NCBI GenBank assembly: GCA_910585895.1
Contig: CAJUHY010000002.1
Location: forward strand, 1-64,000
Length of the DNA: 64,000 nucleotides
Direction of reading: 5' to 3'
DNA from: an uncultured Lachnospiraceae bacterium
GTDB taxonomy: Bacteria > Bacillota > Clostridia > Lachnospirales > Lachnospiraceae
In this document: piece by piece, positions 47,442-54,891 of the stretch
Layout: each line of letters starts with the position of its first letter
Numbering within the stretch: position 1 is the stretch's first letter
The notes under the pieces: generated by a model
Told to the model about the DNA's origin: nothing
What the model saw: the letters and a program-made list of their open reading frames with translations, nothing else
Database searches by the model: none
Translations under genes and position numbers: made by a program

Positions 47442-47737
47442 TATTTAAACAATCTTCCCAGCAAAGATTCATTTTTTTTCGAGGCTGCTTTTACGTCTGA
47501 GTAGGTAAAGCTGTCAATCTTCCCCTCTATATCTATCTCTCCCTTTTCCAGCGTCAGGCGGTTCACGTGAAGGTCATTTCCCTTAATCATCAACATGCCC
47601 AGCTCTGTTTCCAGCAGGATTTCCCCCACATCAAAGGAAAGCACATCTATGACACCGCTTAAAACGCCGCTCTTTCGGTTGGAAATCACGACTTTATGGG
47701 CGCTCTTGGCATTGCCTGCCCCCGCTCTCTCTTCCAT
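47441..47737 (-). CDS. yabP: Sporulation protein YabP
   Basis: 98 aa from the ATG at 47737 (AGGAGG 7 nt upstream). A short beta-rich protein with KVVISNRKSGVLSGVIDVL and LLETELGMLMIKGNDLHV, the YabP/YqfC family signature. Forms a sporulation pair with YabQ; mother-cell membrane or coat-proximal in Bacillus. Confidence 0.92.
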   Translation of the reverse strand: MEERAGAGNAKSAHKVVISNRKSGVLSGVIDVLSFDVGEILLETELGMLMIKGNDLHVNRLTLEKGEIDIEGKIDSFTYSDVKAASKKNESLLGRLFK

Positions 47738-47819
47738 CCAAAAACCTCCTTCCATCTTCCCGGATTAAGTATGTCCTTTTTAAATATATGAAGGAGGTTA
47801 GATTTTATTCCTATTTCAT

Positions 47820-48059
47820 TTACAGATAGCGGAAGAGTTCTTTTGCCTCTTCCTTTTTACTGGTATCCTGCACTGCCAGTACTTCCACCTTGACATTTTT
47901 TGTGCCAAATCCAATCTCAATGATATCACCGGCTTTGACATCCTGGGATGCTTTTACTACTTTGCCGTTAACCTGCACCCTCCCTGCATCGCAGGCCTCA
48001 TTTGCCACGGTCCTGCGCTTAATTAACCTGGATACCTTTAAAAACTTGTCTACTCTCAT
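47820..48059 (-). CDS. rqcP: S4-domain RNA-binding protein RqcP (YabO)
   Basis: 79 aa from the ATG at 48059 (AAAGGAACC upstream). A single S4 domain: MRVDKFLKVSRLIKRRTVAN, GRVQVNGKVVKAS, GDIIEIGFG. In Bacillus this protein works with RqcH to add alanine tails to stalled nascent chains on the 50S subunit. First gene of the rqcP-yabP-yabQ-divIC group. The region just upstream is the long palindrome at 48109-48376. Confidence 0.92.
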   Translation of the reverse strand: MRVDKFLKVSRLIKRRTVANEACDAGRVQVNGKVVKASQDVKAGDIIEIGFGTKNVKVEVLAVQDTSKKEEAKELFRYL

Positions 48060-48108
48060 ATCGGTTCCTTTCTTATTGTTATAGCAACATGGGGCAGGCC
48101 CGCACACA

Positions 48109-48376
48109 GAAATCAATTTTCAAAATAACTTTACACCTATCTATTTTTTATATTGCTGTAAGCCGCATATACCCACACAAACGGGACAACGCTTTGGCAA
48201 ACTAATTGCTGACTGCGACCAAGCCACTCAGGAAAACCTTCGTGTCAGGTCTACGTAAGCAATGGATTTTGCCTACGCTAAAAACGTCCCTGAATTGTTT
48301 GTTTTGGGCATATGCAGTCCCCCAGCAATATATGGATATTCTAATTAGCCGTAAAGGTATTTTGAAAATTGATTTC
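48109..48376. repeat. 268-bp long palindromic element
   Basis: The ends are a perfect 19-bp inverted repeat (48109-48127 and 48358-48376) that extends to about 32 bp with few mismatches. Pairing continues inward: TATATTGCTG and GCATAT blocks, ACAAAC...GGGAC, GGCAAA, ATTGCT...GACC, to an AGG-AAAA-CCT loop near 48234. Both arms together cover nearly all of the gap between rqcP and the hup terminator. Two 81-codon frames on opposite strands are products of this symmetry and are not credible genes. Confidence 0.8.
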
Positions 48377-48404
48377 CGGGAAGCCCACGCTGCTCCCTCC
48401 GACA

Positions 48405-48436
48405 GAAAAGAGGACTTCCATTCTGAAAGTCCTCTC
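48405..48436 (-). terminator. Terminator of hup
   Basis: AGAGGACTT and AAGTCCTCT (9-bp stem) then TTTTCT on the minus strand, about 25 nt past the hup stop. Confidence 0.85.
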
Positions 48437-48460
48437 AAATCTCTCACCTGAAACTGCGAA

Positions 48461-48733
48461 TTAGTTAATCATATCCTTCAAAGCTTTGCCGGCTTTAAAC
48501 TTCGGAGCCTTGGAAGCCGGAATATTCATCTCTTTACCTGTCTGGGGATTCCTTCCTGTCCTTGCAGCTCTTTCAGAAACTTCAAAAGTACCAAATCCAA
48601 CTAACTGGATTTTCTCTCCTTTTTTCAATTCCTCAGCTACGACATCTGTAAATGCCTTTAAGGCTTTCTCTGCGTCTTTCTTGGAAATTTCGGCTTTGTC
48701 AGCCATTGCTGCAACAAGTTCTGCTTTGTTCAT
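48461..48733 (-). CDS. hup: HU-family DNA-binding protein
   Basis: 90 aa, standard HU length: [41 protein letters not shown] (the DNA-embracing beta arm) and [17 protein letters not shown] nucleoid protein that bends and wraps DNA. AGAGGAGGAATTTTGTC precedes the start. It has its own promoter (48849-48877), an overlapping upstream ORF and a terminator. Confidence 0.97.
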   Translation of the reverse strand: MNKAELVAAMADKAEISKKDAEKALKAFTDVVAEELKKGEKIQLVGFGTFEVSERAARTGRNPQTGKEMNIPASKAPKFKAGKALKDMIN

Positions 48734-48815
48734 GACAAAATTCCTCCTCTGGATTCTTTCTTTTTAAATTATGTTGTGGTTCAATTTCTATTAAGTAACG
48801 GTTCCCAATTTTCAT
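48699..48815 (-). CDS. Possible 38-aa leader ORF overlapping the hup start
   Basis: ATG at 48815 preceded by GAGGAGTAATTATA. It encodes [20 protein letters not shown]... ending CCSNG, and stops 35 nt inside hup in another frame. If translated it would affect initiation at hup. No conservation information is available; a chance frame remains possible. Confidence 0.35.
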   Translation of the reverse strand: MKIGNRYLIEIEPQHNLKRKNPEEEFCHEQSRTCCSNG

Positions 48816-48848
48816 TATAATTACTCCTCAAAATTGCCTACAAACATA

Positions 48849-48877
48849 TTTATACTTGTTTTTATACTGTTTGTCAA
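48849..48877 (-). promoter_or_regulatory. Strong sigmaA promoter of hup
   Basis: Minus strand TTGACA (48872-48877), exact 17-bp spacer, TATAAA (48849-48854), about 115 nt before the hup ATG. Confidence 0.78.
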
Positions 48878-48970
48878 GAAAATTTACAGATTTATCCTGT
48901 TTTTTAGTAATCGGCTAATCCACTGTCTCGGCGGCTTTGAGCATGGCATCCCATCTGCCTGTCCTTTTGC

Positions 48971-50668
48971 CTATATCAGCCGCACATCTATCGCCCTCTC
49001 CTGGTCCCTGTTACGGACGATTTTATAGCTTACCCTCTCGCCGATATATGACCAATCAATATCAGGATTGTCAAATTCATGAAAAAAAATATTATTCGGC
49101 ACATGTTCGATAAAACCAAATAAAGTATTATTCTTATCATATTTTACGTTCATCACACGTCCGACGTACAGTTCCTCTGCATCACGCTCATCCGACAGAC
49201 CGTGAATCTCTTTCATAAGAAAATTCCGAAACTCCGTGCTGTCTTTAATGCCATACTTATATTTCTCTCCTTTTAAGCTAACCCACTTTTCTCTTATATC
49301 CTCAAATTTTTCGCATGCCGCTAAGGCAGCCTCTTCCAATTTCCCATCCTCCAAAGCAGCCAATACCCTTTCACAGTATTTATCTATGTCGACCGCTGCC
49401 AAGTCTGGCGAAAGACCACCTTTCATCTCTTTAATCAATAACATAATGTGCATTTTATAGCTTCTTAATCCTCTTGGAAGCTTATTCTCCCTAAACAGAG
49501 CATTAACATTTAAGTATAAAAATGCCGCCAGATAATATGGTTCATAGGAATGCGCATCATTGAACAGATTATCTTTATACTTCCTAAGTAAAGTATATTC
49601 ATGCTTATGGCTATCCTCCACACGGTTCAGGAACAAGGCAGCCATACTCTGAATCAAACCTCGAAAGCTGATTATCTGCTGCGGCTTAATCTGCACATTA
49701 GATACATATTGCTTAGAACGCCTCTCATAATATATTTTCTGATGACCGTTTACCTGATTATGTTCAAAATATTTTTCCAGATTTTTATGAAATCCTTTGA
49801 TTGTCTCAAATGCTTCCTCATACACAATATTTTGCCGGTTCGCTCCTCTTACAATCCCCTGGGTCACATCATCAATATTAGAGCCTACAATCTTGGCAAC
49901 CAACTGGATATCTTTAAGATCTACACCATCCCGAAACGCCTGATAAATCATATTGCAGGTCTGGCAGCCATTAACAATCTGCGGATTCTCCAACACATAC
50001 TTCCCATTCTCCGGTTTAATTGTTTTACATGCAATCGTGATTCCATTGTTAAATAGAACAAACCGCTCAGGATATTCTTTCAAAGTTGATAAAATTTCTT
50101 GATTGACGACTGAATATCCCTGTGAATCCCTCACATTATCATCAAACATATTCCGCCGGAGCAATCCATCCGAAGTTACCATCAGTTTCACCAATTCCTG
50201 AGCCGATATACACGTGATATAGGCATTGCCTAGCTTTTCGCTTCCGCCTGGTATGAGCGATGCTATGGTACACACCAACTCAGCCCGATAACTGTTTTCA
50301 TTGGAATTAACAATATCCTGCAGACGCCTCTTATCTATGGCAATACTGCTTACATCAGAGAATCCATTTCTGATTCTATCACTAAAACCTGCTTTAGCTT
50401 TCCCATTGTCTGTGCTGTAAGATACTACCGTCAGCTTAGGATTGTCTTCCCACCGCAAAACAACTTCCCGAGACATTGCATACGCTAAAATTTGTATCCA
50501 TTCCTCCCCTTTCCCCATCTCATCCAGATTAAGCAAGAGCCTTTCCAACTGCTGTATAAGATTATCCATTTTACCGACAACCAGAAAATAAAGTTCCAGC
50601 AATCCTTTTTGGTCTCTCTGCAGAATATCATCTATATCCTGCGGCTCGCTAATAATCTGGTCATTCAT
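48971..50668 (-). CDS. AIPR-family defence protein, main part (frame-shifted from its N-terminus)
   Basis: 565 aa from the ATG at 50668. The AIPR (abortive infection phage resistance) family core is clear: PERFVLFNNGITIACKTI, ENPQIVNGCQTCNMIYQAF, RGANRQNIVYEEAF. The N-terminal part that holds a nuclease-like fold in the family is incomplete here and continues in the 69-aa frame just upstream (50668-50877). The last ~65 residues (YVGRVMNVKYDKNNTLFGFI, NNIFFHEFDN) look like a cold-shock-type OB fold that could bind nucleic acid. No ribosome binding site precedes the ATG (GGGGC and eight T), so it would need coupling or slippage. Last gene of the ATPase/unknown/AIPR cassette. Confidence 0.82.
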   Translation of the reverse strand: MNDQIISEPQDIDDILQRDQKGLLELYFLVVGKMDNLIQQLERLLLNLDEMGKGEEWIQILAYAMSREVVLRWEDNPKLTVVSYSTDNGKAKAGFSDRIRNGFSDVSSIAIDKRRLQDIVNSNENSYRAELVCTIASLIPGGSEKLGNAYITCISAQELVKLMVTSDGLLRRNMFDDNVRDSQGYSVVNQEILSTLKEYPERFVLFNNGITIACKTIKPENGKYVLENPQIVNGCQTCNMIYQAFRDGVDLKDIQLVAKIVGSNIDDVTQGIVRGANRQNIVYEEAFETIKGFHKNLEKYFEHNQVNGHQKIYYERRSKQYVSNVQIKPQQIISFRGLIQSMAALFLNRVEDSHKHEYTLLRKYKDNLFNDAHSYEPYYLAAFLYLNVNALFRENKLPRGLRSYKMHIMLLIKEMKGGLSPDLAAVDIDKYCERVLAALEDGKLEEAALAACEKFEDIREKWVSLKGEKYKYGIKDSTEFRNFLMKEIHGLSDERDAEELYVGRVMNVKYDKNNTLFGFIEHVPNNIFFHEFDNPDIDWSYIGERVSYKIVRNRDQERAIDVRLI

Positions 50669-50877
50669 CAAAAAAAAGCCCCATGCACCTGCGGAAATTC
50701 TGCAGATTGGGTGCAGACTTTATCAAACAGCTCTAAATCTGTATCAAGACGCCCGGGCTGAAATTGTGAAAAAAAATGATAGTTGACAAATCTTCTCCAG
50801 TTTACCTCTGGGGAATCACTCCGAAGATTAAAATCTTCCATAAATTTATCAAATTTCACATCTAAAATATCCTGCAT
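50668..50877 (-). CDS. N-terminal part of the AIPR protein
   Basis: 69 aa (MQDILDVKFDKFMEDFNL... ending QVHGAFF) with a strong GGGAGGAG site. RRFVNYHFFSQFQ resembles the FVNYxxxSK start of AIPR proteins. The end QVHGAFF joins naturally to the LMNDQIISEPQDIDD of the next frame, where family members read IDGIAIxVND and IxSxEDI. The stop TGA overlaps the next ATG in TGATG, at an 8-T run. As a separate protein it has no recognisable function. Confidence 0.7.
   Translation of the reverse strand: MQDILDVKFDKFMEDFNLRSDSPEVNWRRFVNYHFFSQFQPGRLDTDLELFDKVCTQSAEFPQVHGAFF
50670..50677 (-). other. T8 homopolymer: candidate -1 slippage or phase-variation site
   Basis: Minus strand GCT TTT TTT TGA: frame 0 stops here. 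Re-reading one T gives TTG ATG AAT GAC, the frame of the AIPR main part. Adding one T by transcriptional slippage or mutation has the same effect. Confidence 0.6.
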
Positions 50878-50890
50878 GGTTTCTCCTCCC

Positions 50891-51577
50891 TTACACTAAC
50901 AATTTCATTTTATAGACTTCGTCATTTTCATGAACTAATTTCCTGATATAGATTTCATATGTATCATTCCCATTCTCTGCTTGGAAATATCCATCTAAGA
51001 TTGCTTGGGACGCTTTCCATACTGCGCGTTCTTCTGCAATTTTGGTCCTTCTTTTCCTCTGCGGCAAAGTCATGTTCTGCCGATTACTTTCTGTCTCATG
51101 ACAACGCTTCTTATATTCATCTCTAAGACGTTTCATCCTCTCTTCATCATAATTCCTTGTGACAACTCCTAAATCAGGAATTACGCAATAACCCAAAATC
51201 TGGGCCAAAACACTTTCCTGCAAATAACGCAATCCGCAGTTCCATTGATTATAAAGCTTAACCACCGTACTTTTTCCTGCCAGCGTACGCTTAATATCGT
51301 ATAAATGCCATTTGACGCATTTCTCTATATGATTTACCATTACGGCTGTGATATCTATAACATTCGCTCCTGTTTCCGGCACATCTTCCGGTCGGTACTC
51401 ATTTGCAAAATACTCTACATCGCCTTCCTCCACAATATACTCCAAAACTACCTGCTCCAGACTCCCATCATCCGTATGTCTTTCCTCCACGGTAATATCG
51501 CGGGTATGCCCCACCTCATATAACCTCGTCCTCGTCGGCATCTCCAACTCTTTTAATCTTTTCGCCCTTATCTCCAT
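50891..51577 (-). CDS. 228-aa unknown protein of the defence cassette
   Basis: Not recognised. Begins MEIRAKRLKELEMPTRTRLY. Mixed alpha/beta, no membrane segment. A central segment (NHIEKCVKWHLYDIKRTLAG, NQWNCGLRYLQESVLAQILGY) looks helical. A basic stretch (LPQRKRRTKIAEERAVWK) could bind nucleic acid. It follows the ATPase stop by 3 nt (GAGG at 6 nt before the ATG) and precedes the AIPR frames by 13 nt, so it is tightly embedded in the operon and is probably an adaptor or effector. Confidence 0.75.
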   Translation of the reverse strand: MEIRAKRLKELEMPTRTRLYEVGHTRDITVEERHTDDGSLEQVVLEYIVEEGDVEYFANEYRPEDVPETGANVIDITAVMVNHIEKCVKWHLYDIKRTLAGKSTVVKLYNQWNCGLRYLQESVLAQILGYCVIPDLGVVTRNYDEERMKRLRDEYKKRCHETESNRQNMTLPQRKRRTKIAEERAVWKASQAILDGYFQAENGNDTYEIYIRKLVHENDEVYKMKLLV

Positions 51578-51580
51578 TTT

Positions 51581-52879
51581 CTACCTCGTAATTCTCTCCG
51601 CCTCATCATACAGTTTATCTAAATTTTTACCAAAAAGATGAAAATCATATCCCATAAGCGGATAACTGATAAACTCCAGTTTTTCGACCTCCGTTTTCCC
51701 ATGCCTCCCATCTCGAAATTCATACACACTTGCCGTGACATCCGTTTGCAGCAAGTCCGCTTCCATCAGATTCAGTTCTGACAGCACGCCATAATTGCCT
51801 CTATCCCTGACCAGCTTCGTAAGCATAAACAGATTATTCAGACGGCTTGCCATTGTATCACTGTGTGAACTTATGACCACGTGCAGCCCTGCATTGACCA
51901 TGCGAATCAGCCATCGCGCCATCTCTCTTTGCAACAGCGGATGTAAGCTGTTCTCCACCTCATCACAGTACAGCCAATCAATCCTCTGCATAGCGCCCAA
52001 GGCTTTTATAAAAGGCGTCAGTTCATGTATCATAGAAGAGGCAATGTGCAGCAAGACTGCCCTTTCCCCTTGCCCGTCAACATAAAACGTCTCCTCACCT
52101 TTCTGGACTATTTTCCCTTGCAGAAGATGTTCCTCTCCAAACTCCAACAATCCTTTTCTCGATTCGCACAGCTGCTTATCCTCATCATAGAGCTGCAGAA
52201 AATGCAGAAACTCTTTGATTGGCAGCACCAAATTTCCCTCTGTCGCCCCTACAAAATAATGTTTATATAGCAATTGCAGCCCGGAACGTGAAGCTGGCAG
52301 GAAAAGCTGTCCTGTATGCGAAGTGATGTCCTCTGATAAGATTATCTTCCACACGCTCTCCAACGTCTTGCTAACCGCGGCTTCCGGACCATCTACTGCA
52401 GAAATTTGGTTTTTATAAGACTTTATAATTTCTCCATTCTCATACTGGCGAATATCTATACTGTATCGTGTTTGTCGTTCGTCTGCCTCCCTATCCTGAT
52501 ATTCAGAAACACTGCACACAAAAAATGCAGATTCCGTACCATCCAAGGCTATTTTTATCTCTCCAACCGAAATCGGCATTCCAAAAATATTTTCAATAAT
52601 CTGCTGCTTTTTTTCAGCCAAATATACATTTACCCGTGATTCAGCTTCTCGAAACCACTTCTGGTCACAGCGGATTAAGTTTTGACCGTTTAACTCAGAT
52701 TGTTTTGCCCCAGAGACTATGGCGGGAAAATTTACCAATTCCTTTCTAATCCCATACAAAAGCTGCATAACCATCGTTTTCCCACTGTTATTATTGCCGA
52801 CAAAAACCATCAAATTATCCAACAATATATCTGCTGATTCTACTTTACCAAAATTATTGATTATCAAATGCAATACCAA
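51581..52879 (-). CDS. AAA ATPase of SMC/OLD-like type (AAA_15/AAA_21)
   Basis: 432 aa from a TTG at 52879 with GGGAGGG 8 nt upstream. Walker A FVGNNNSGKT (residues about 26-35). The second half has Walker B with the OLD/ABC-type signature IDWLYCDEVENSLHPLLQ and the following His motif VVISSHSD. A helical insertion lies between, and no Toprim domain is attached. ATPases of this type are the sensor or motor subunit of several defence systems (Septu PtuA, PARIS AriA). First gene of the cassette, after the pgm terminator, with no strong sigmaA promoter that I can pick. Confidence 0.88.
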   Translation of the reverse strand: MVLHLIINNFGKVESADILLDNLMVFVGNNNSGKTMVMQLLYGIRKELVNFPAIVSGAKQSELNGQNLIRCDQKWFREAESRVNVYLAEKKQQIIENIFGMPISVGEIKIALDGTESAFFVCSVSEYQDREADERQTRYSIDIRQYENGEIIKSYKNQISAVDGPEAAVSKTLESVWKIILSEDITSHTGQLFLPASRSGLQLLYKHYFVGATEGNLVLPIKEFLHFLQLYDEDKQLCESRKGLLEFGEEHLLQGKIVQKGEETFYVDGQGERAVLLHIASSMIHELTPFIKALGAMQRIDWLYCDEVENSLHPLLQREMARWLIRMVNAGLHVVISSHSDTMASRLNNLFMLTKLVRDRGNYGVLSELNLMEADLLQTDVTASVYEFRDGRHGKTEVEKLEFISYPLMGYDFHLFGKNLDKLYDEAERITR

Positions 52880-52912
52880 GATTATATCCCTCCCTTATCA
52901 TCAAATAAATTC

Positions 52913-52947
52913 CAAAACTGGGCTGCCGCGTTATCGCAACAGCCCAG
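52913..52947 (-). terminator. Terminator of the phosphoglucomutase gene
   Basis: CTGGGCTG and CAGCCCAG stem (52918-52947) then TTTTGG on the minus strand. It isolates pgm from the defence cassette. Confidence 0.75.
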
Positions 52948-52968
52948 CCCTCTTAAATGTATAAACAA

Positions 52969-54702
52969 TTACAGCATTTTATCAATCATATCCAGTACTT
53001 CCTTGCCAAGCTTCTCGGACTTTTCGTCGGCATCAGCAAGGGAATTTCCTTTCACTCCGTAATAGAATTTAACCTTAGGTTCTGTTCCGGAAGGCCTTAC
53101 GCATACCCAGGCAGCATCCGTGAGATCATAATAGAGTACGTTAGAACCCGGAAGCCCTGTAGGAGTTACAGAACCAGTCGCCATATCCTTGACAGTGTCT
53201 GCCTTGTAATCTCTTGCAGAAACCACCTGATAGCCGCCGATTTCCTCCGGTGTATTTTCCCTTAAAGTATTCATGATTTCCTGAATCTTCTCAAGACCCT
53301 CAATCCCCTTTAAAGTAATTGCCTTTACATCATCTTTATAGTAACCATAACGCTCATACATGGCAATCATGGCATCCCATAATGTCATATTCTTTGTCTT
53401 GTAGTAAGCAGCTGCCTCGCACAATGTCATGGAAGCCACCACTGCATCTTTATCCCTTGCGTAGGTGCCGGTCAGACAGCCATAGCTTTCTTCCATACCA
53501 AAGAGGTACGTCCCCTTGCCGCTCTTTTCAAATTCAAGAATCTTCTGCCCGATAAACTTAAATCCTGTCAAAACCTCTACCAATGCAATTCCATAATATT
53601 CTGCAATTGCATCCGCCATATTGGTGGAGACAATGGATTTGATGAATGCTCCATCCTCAGGAAGCCCTTTCTGCTCTTTCCTCTGGCTGATGACATAATC
53701 ACCAATCAGACAGCCAGACATGTTTCCAGTCAGGCTATGGTATTCTCCGTTCTTTGCATCTTTTACATATACGCCAAGGCGGTCTGCATCCGGGTCTGTA
53801 GCAAGAATCAAATCAGCATCCACTTCCTTGCCGAGCTTTAAGCCAAGCTGGAAAGCTTCTTCTGCTTCAGGATTGGGATAGCTGACTGTCGGGAATTCAC
53901 CATCCGGCAATTCCTGTTCCGGCACAACATAGACATTCTCAAATCCCAGTTCTTTCAATACGCGGCGAACCGGAATATTGCCTGTCCCATGTAATGGGGA
54001 ATATACAATCTTTATGTCTTTTGCCACTGCGTCAATGCAGTCTTTGCGGAGCGCCAGGCTCTTTAGCTCTTCAATATATGGGTCGTCAATATCTTTGCCA
54101 ATCGTCACATAAAGACCATCGGCAACAGCTTTCTCTTTATCCATGGTCTTAACCGCAGCATAATCCGTTACCTTCTTTACTTCATCCATGATACCTTTGT
54201 CGTGGGGCGGAGTAATCTGGGCGCCATCCTCCCAGTATACCTTGTAACCATTGTATTCCGGCGGATTATGGCTTGCGGTAATGTTAATTCCCGCAATGCA
54301 GCCTAATTTTCGCACTGCATAGGAAAGTTCCGGTGTCGGGCGCAGGGATTCAAACACATAAGCCTTAATGCCGTTTGCTGCAAGGCACAGCGCTGCCTCA
54401 TCTGCAAATTCAGGAGACATTCTTCTGGAATCAAAAGCGATGGCCACACCTTTTGCCTGTCCGCTCACAGAGGCAATATAATTTGCCAATCCCTGAGTTG
54501 CCTTGCGCACCGTGTAAATATTCATGCGGTTTGTGCCCGCACCAATCACGCCGCGAAGCCCGGCTGTGCCGAATTCCAGGTCCATGTAAAAACGCTCCTC
54601 AATCTCTTTCTCGTCATTTGCGATACCCCTGAGTTCTTCCTTGGTAGCCTCATCAAAATAGGGGTTGTCCAGCCACTGGTTATAAAGTTCCTTGTAATCC
54701 AT
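52969..54702 (-). CDS. pgm: Phospho-sugar mutase (phosphoglucomutase/phosphomannomutase)
   Basis: 577 aa, four-domain alpha-D-phosphohexomutase. The phospho-Ser loop TASHNPPEYNG, metal loop DPDADRLG, sugar-binding GMEESYG and the C-terminal phosphate loop RPSGTEPKVKFYYG are all present. It interconverts glucose-1-P and glucose-6-P, linking glycogen or surface-polysaccharide synthesis with glycolysis. The length fits the Bacillus PgcA-type enzymes. Good AGGAGG before the ATG, and its own promoter at 54747-54775. Confidence 0.95.
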   Translation of the reverse strand: MDYKELYNQWLDNPYFDEATKEELRGIANDEKEIEERFYMDLEFGTAGLRGVIGAGTNRMNIYTVRKATQGLANYIASVSGQAKGVAIAFDSRRMSPEFADEAALCLAANGIKAYVFESLRPTPELSYAVRKLGCIAGINITASHNPPEYNGYKVYWEDGAQITPPHDKGIMDEVKKVTDYAAVKTMDKEKAVADGLYVTIGKDIDDPYIEELKSLALRKDCIDAVAKDIKIVYSPLHGTGNIPVRRVLKELGFENVYVVPEQELPDGEFPTVSYPNPEAEEAFQLGLKLGKEVDADLILATDPDADRLGVYVKDAKNGEYHSLTGNMSGCLIGDYVISQRKEQKGLPEDGAFIKSIVSTNMADAIAEYYGIALVEVLTGFKFIGQKILEFEKSGKGTYLFGMEESYGCLTGTYARDKDAVVASMTLCEAAAYYKTKNMTLWDAMIAMYERYGYYKDDVKAITLKGIEGLEKIQEIMNTLRENTPEEIGGYQVVSARDYKADTVKDMATGSVTPTGLPGSNVLYYDLTDAAWVCVRPSGTEPKVKFYYGVKGNSLADADEKSEKLGKEVLDMIDKML

Positions 54703-54746
54703 GTTCTTCCTCCTTACCTTTCAATTATCATACACATTATACTTCT

Positions 54747-54775
54747 ATCATACTTCATGGGATGATTTTTCTCAA
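54747..54775 (-). promoter_or_regulatory. SigmaA-type promoter of pgm
   Basis: Minus strand TTGAGA (54770-54775), 17-bp spacer, TATGAT (54747-54752), about 45 nt before the start. Confidence 0.65.
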
Positions 54776-54828
54776 CTGTTTTTTACCCTGTAAGGGCTAT
54801 TAATTGTAATGTTCAGCATAAATTATAC

Positions 54829-54863
54829 AAAACCCCCGATTGTACTGTAAATACTCTCGGGGG
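54829..54863 (-). terminator. Terminator of the PEGA lipoprotein gene
   Basis: CCCCCGA and TCGGGGG arms (54833-54863) with TTTTG on the minus strand, about 30 nt past the stop. Confidence 0.75.
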
Positions 54864-54891
54864 CCCTTTCCAACCTTCTGACACCCCAAAC

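Noticed and set aside
48202..48451. Two 81-codon frames on opposite strands between rqcP and hup
   Set aside because: They mirror each other because the DNA is a palindrome; neither has a ribosome site or recognisable motif.
48908..48953. Possible C-terminal remnant of mazG before hup (minus-strand frame ending MLKAAETVD)
   Set aside because: Too short to recognise; the idea rests only on usual clostridial gene order.
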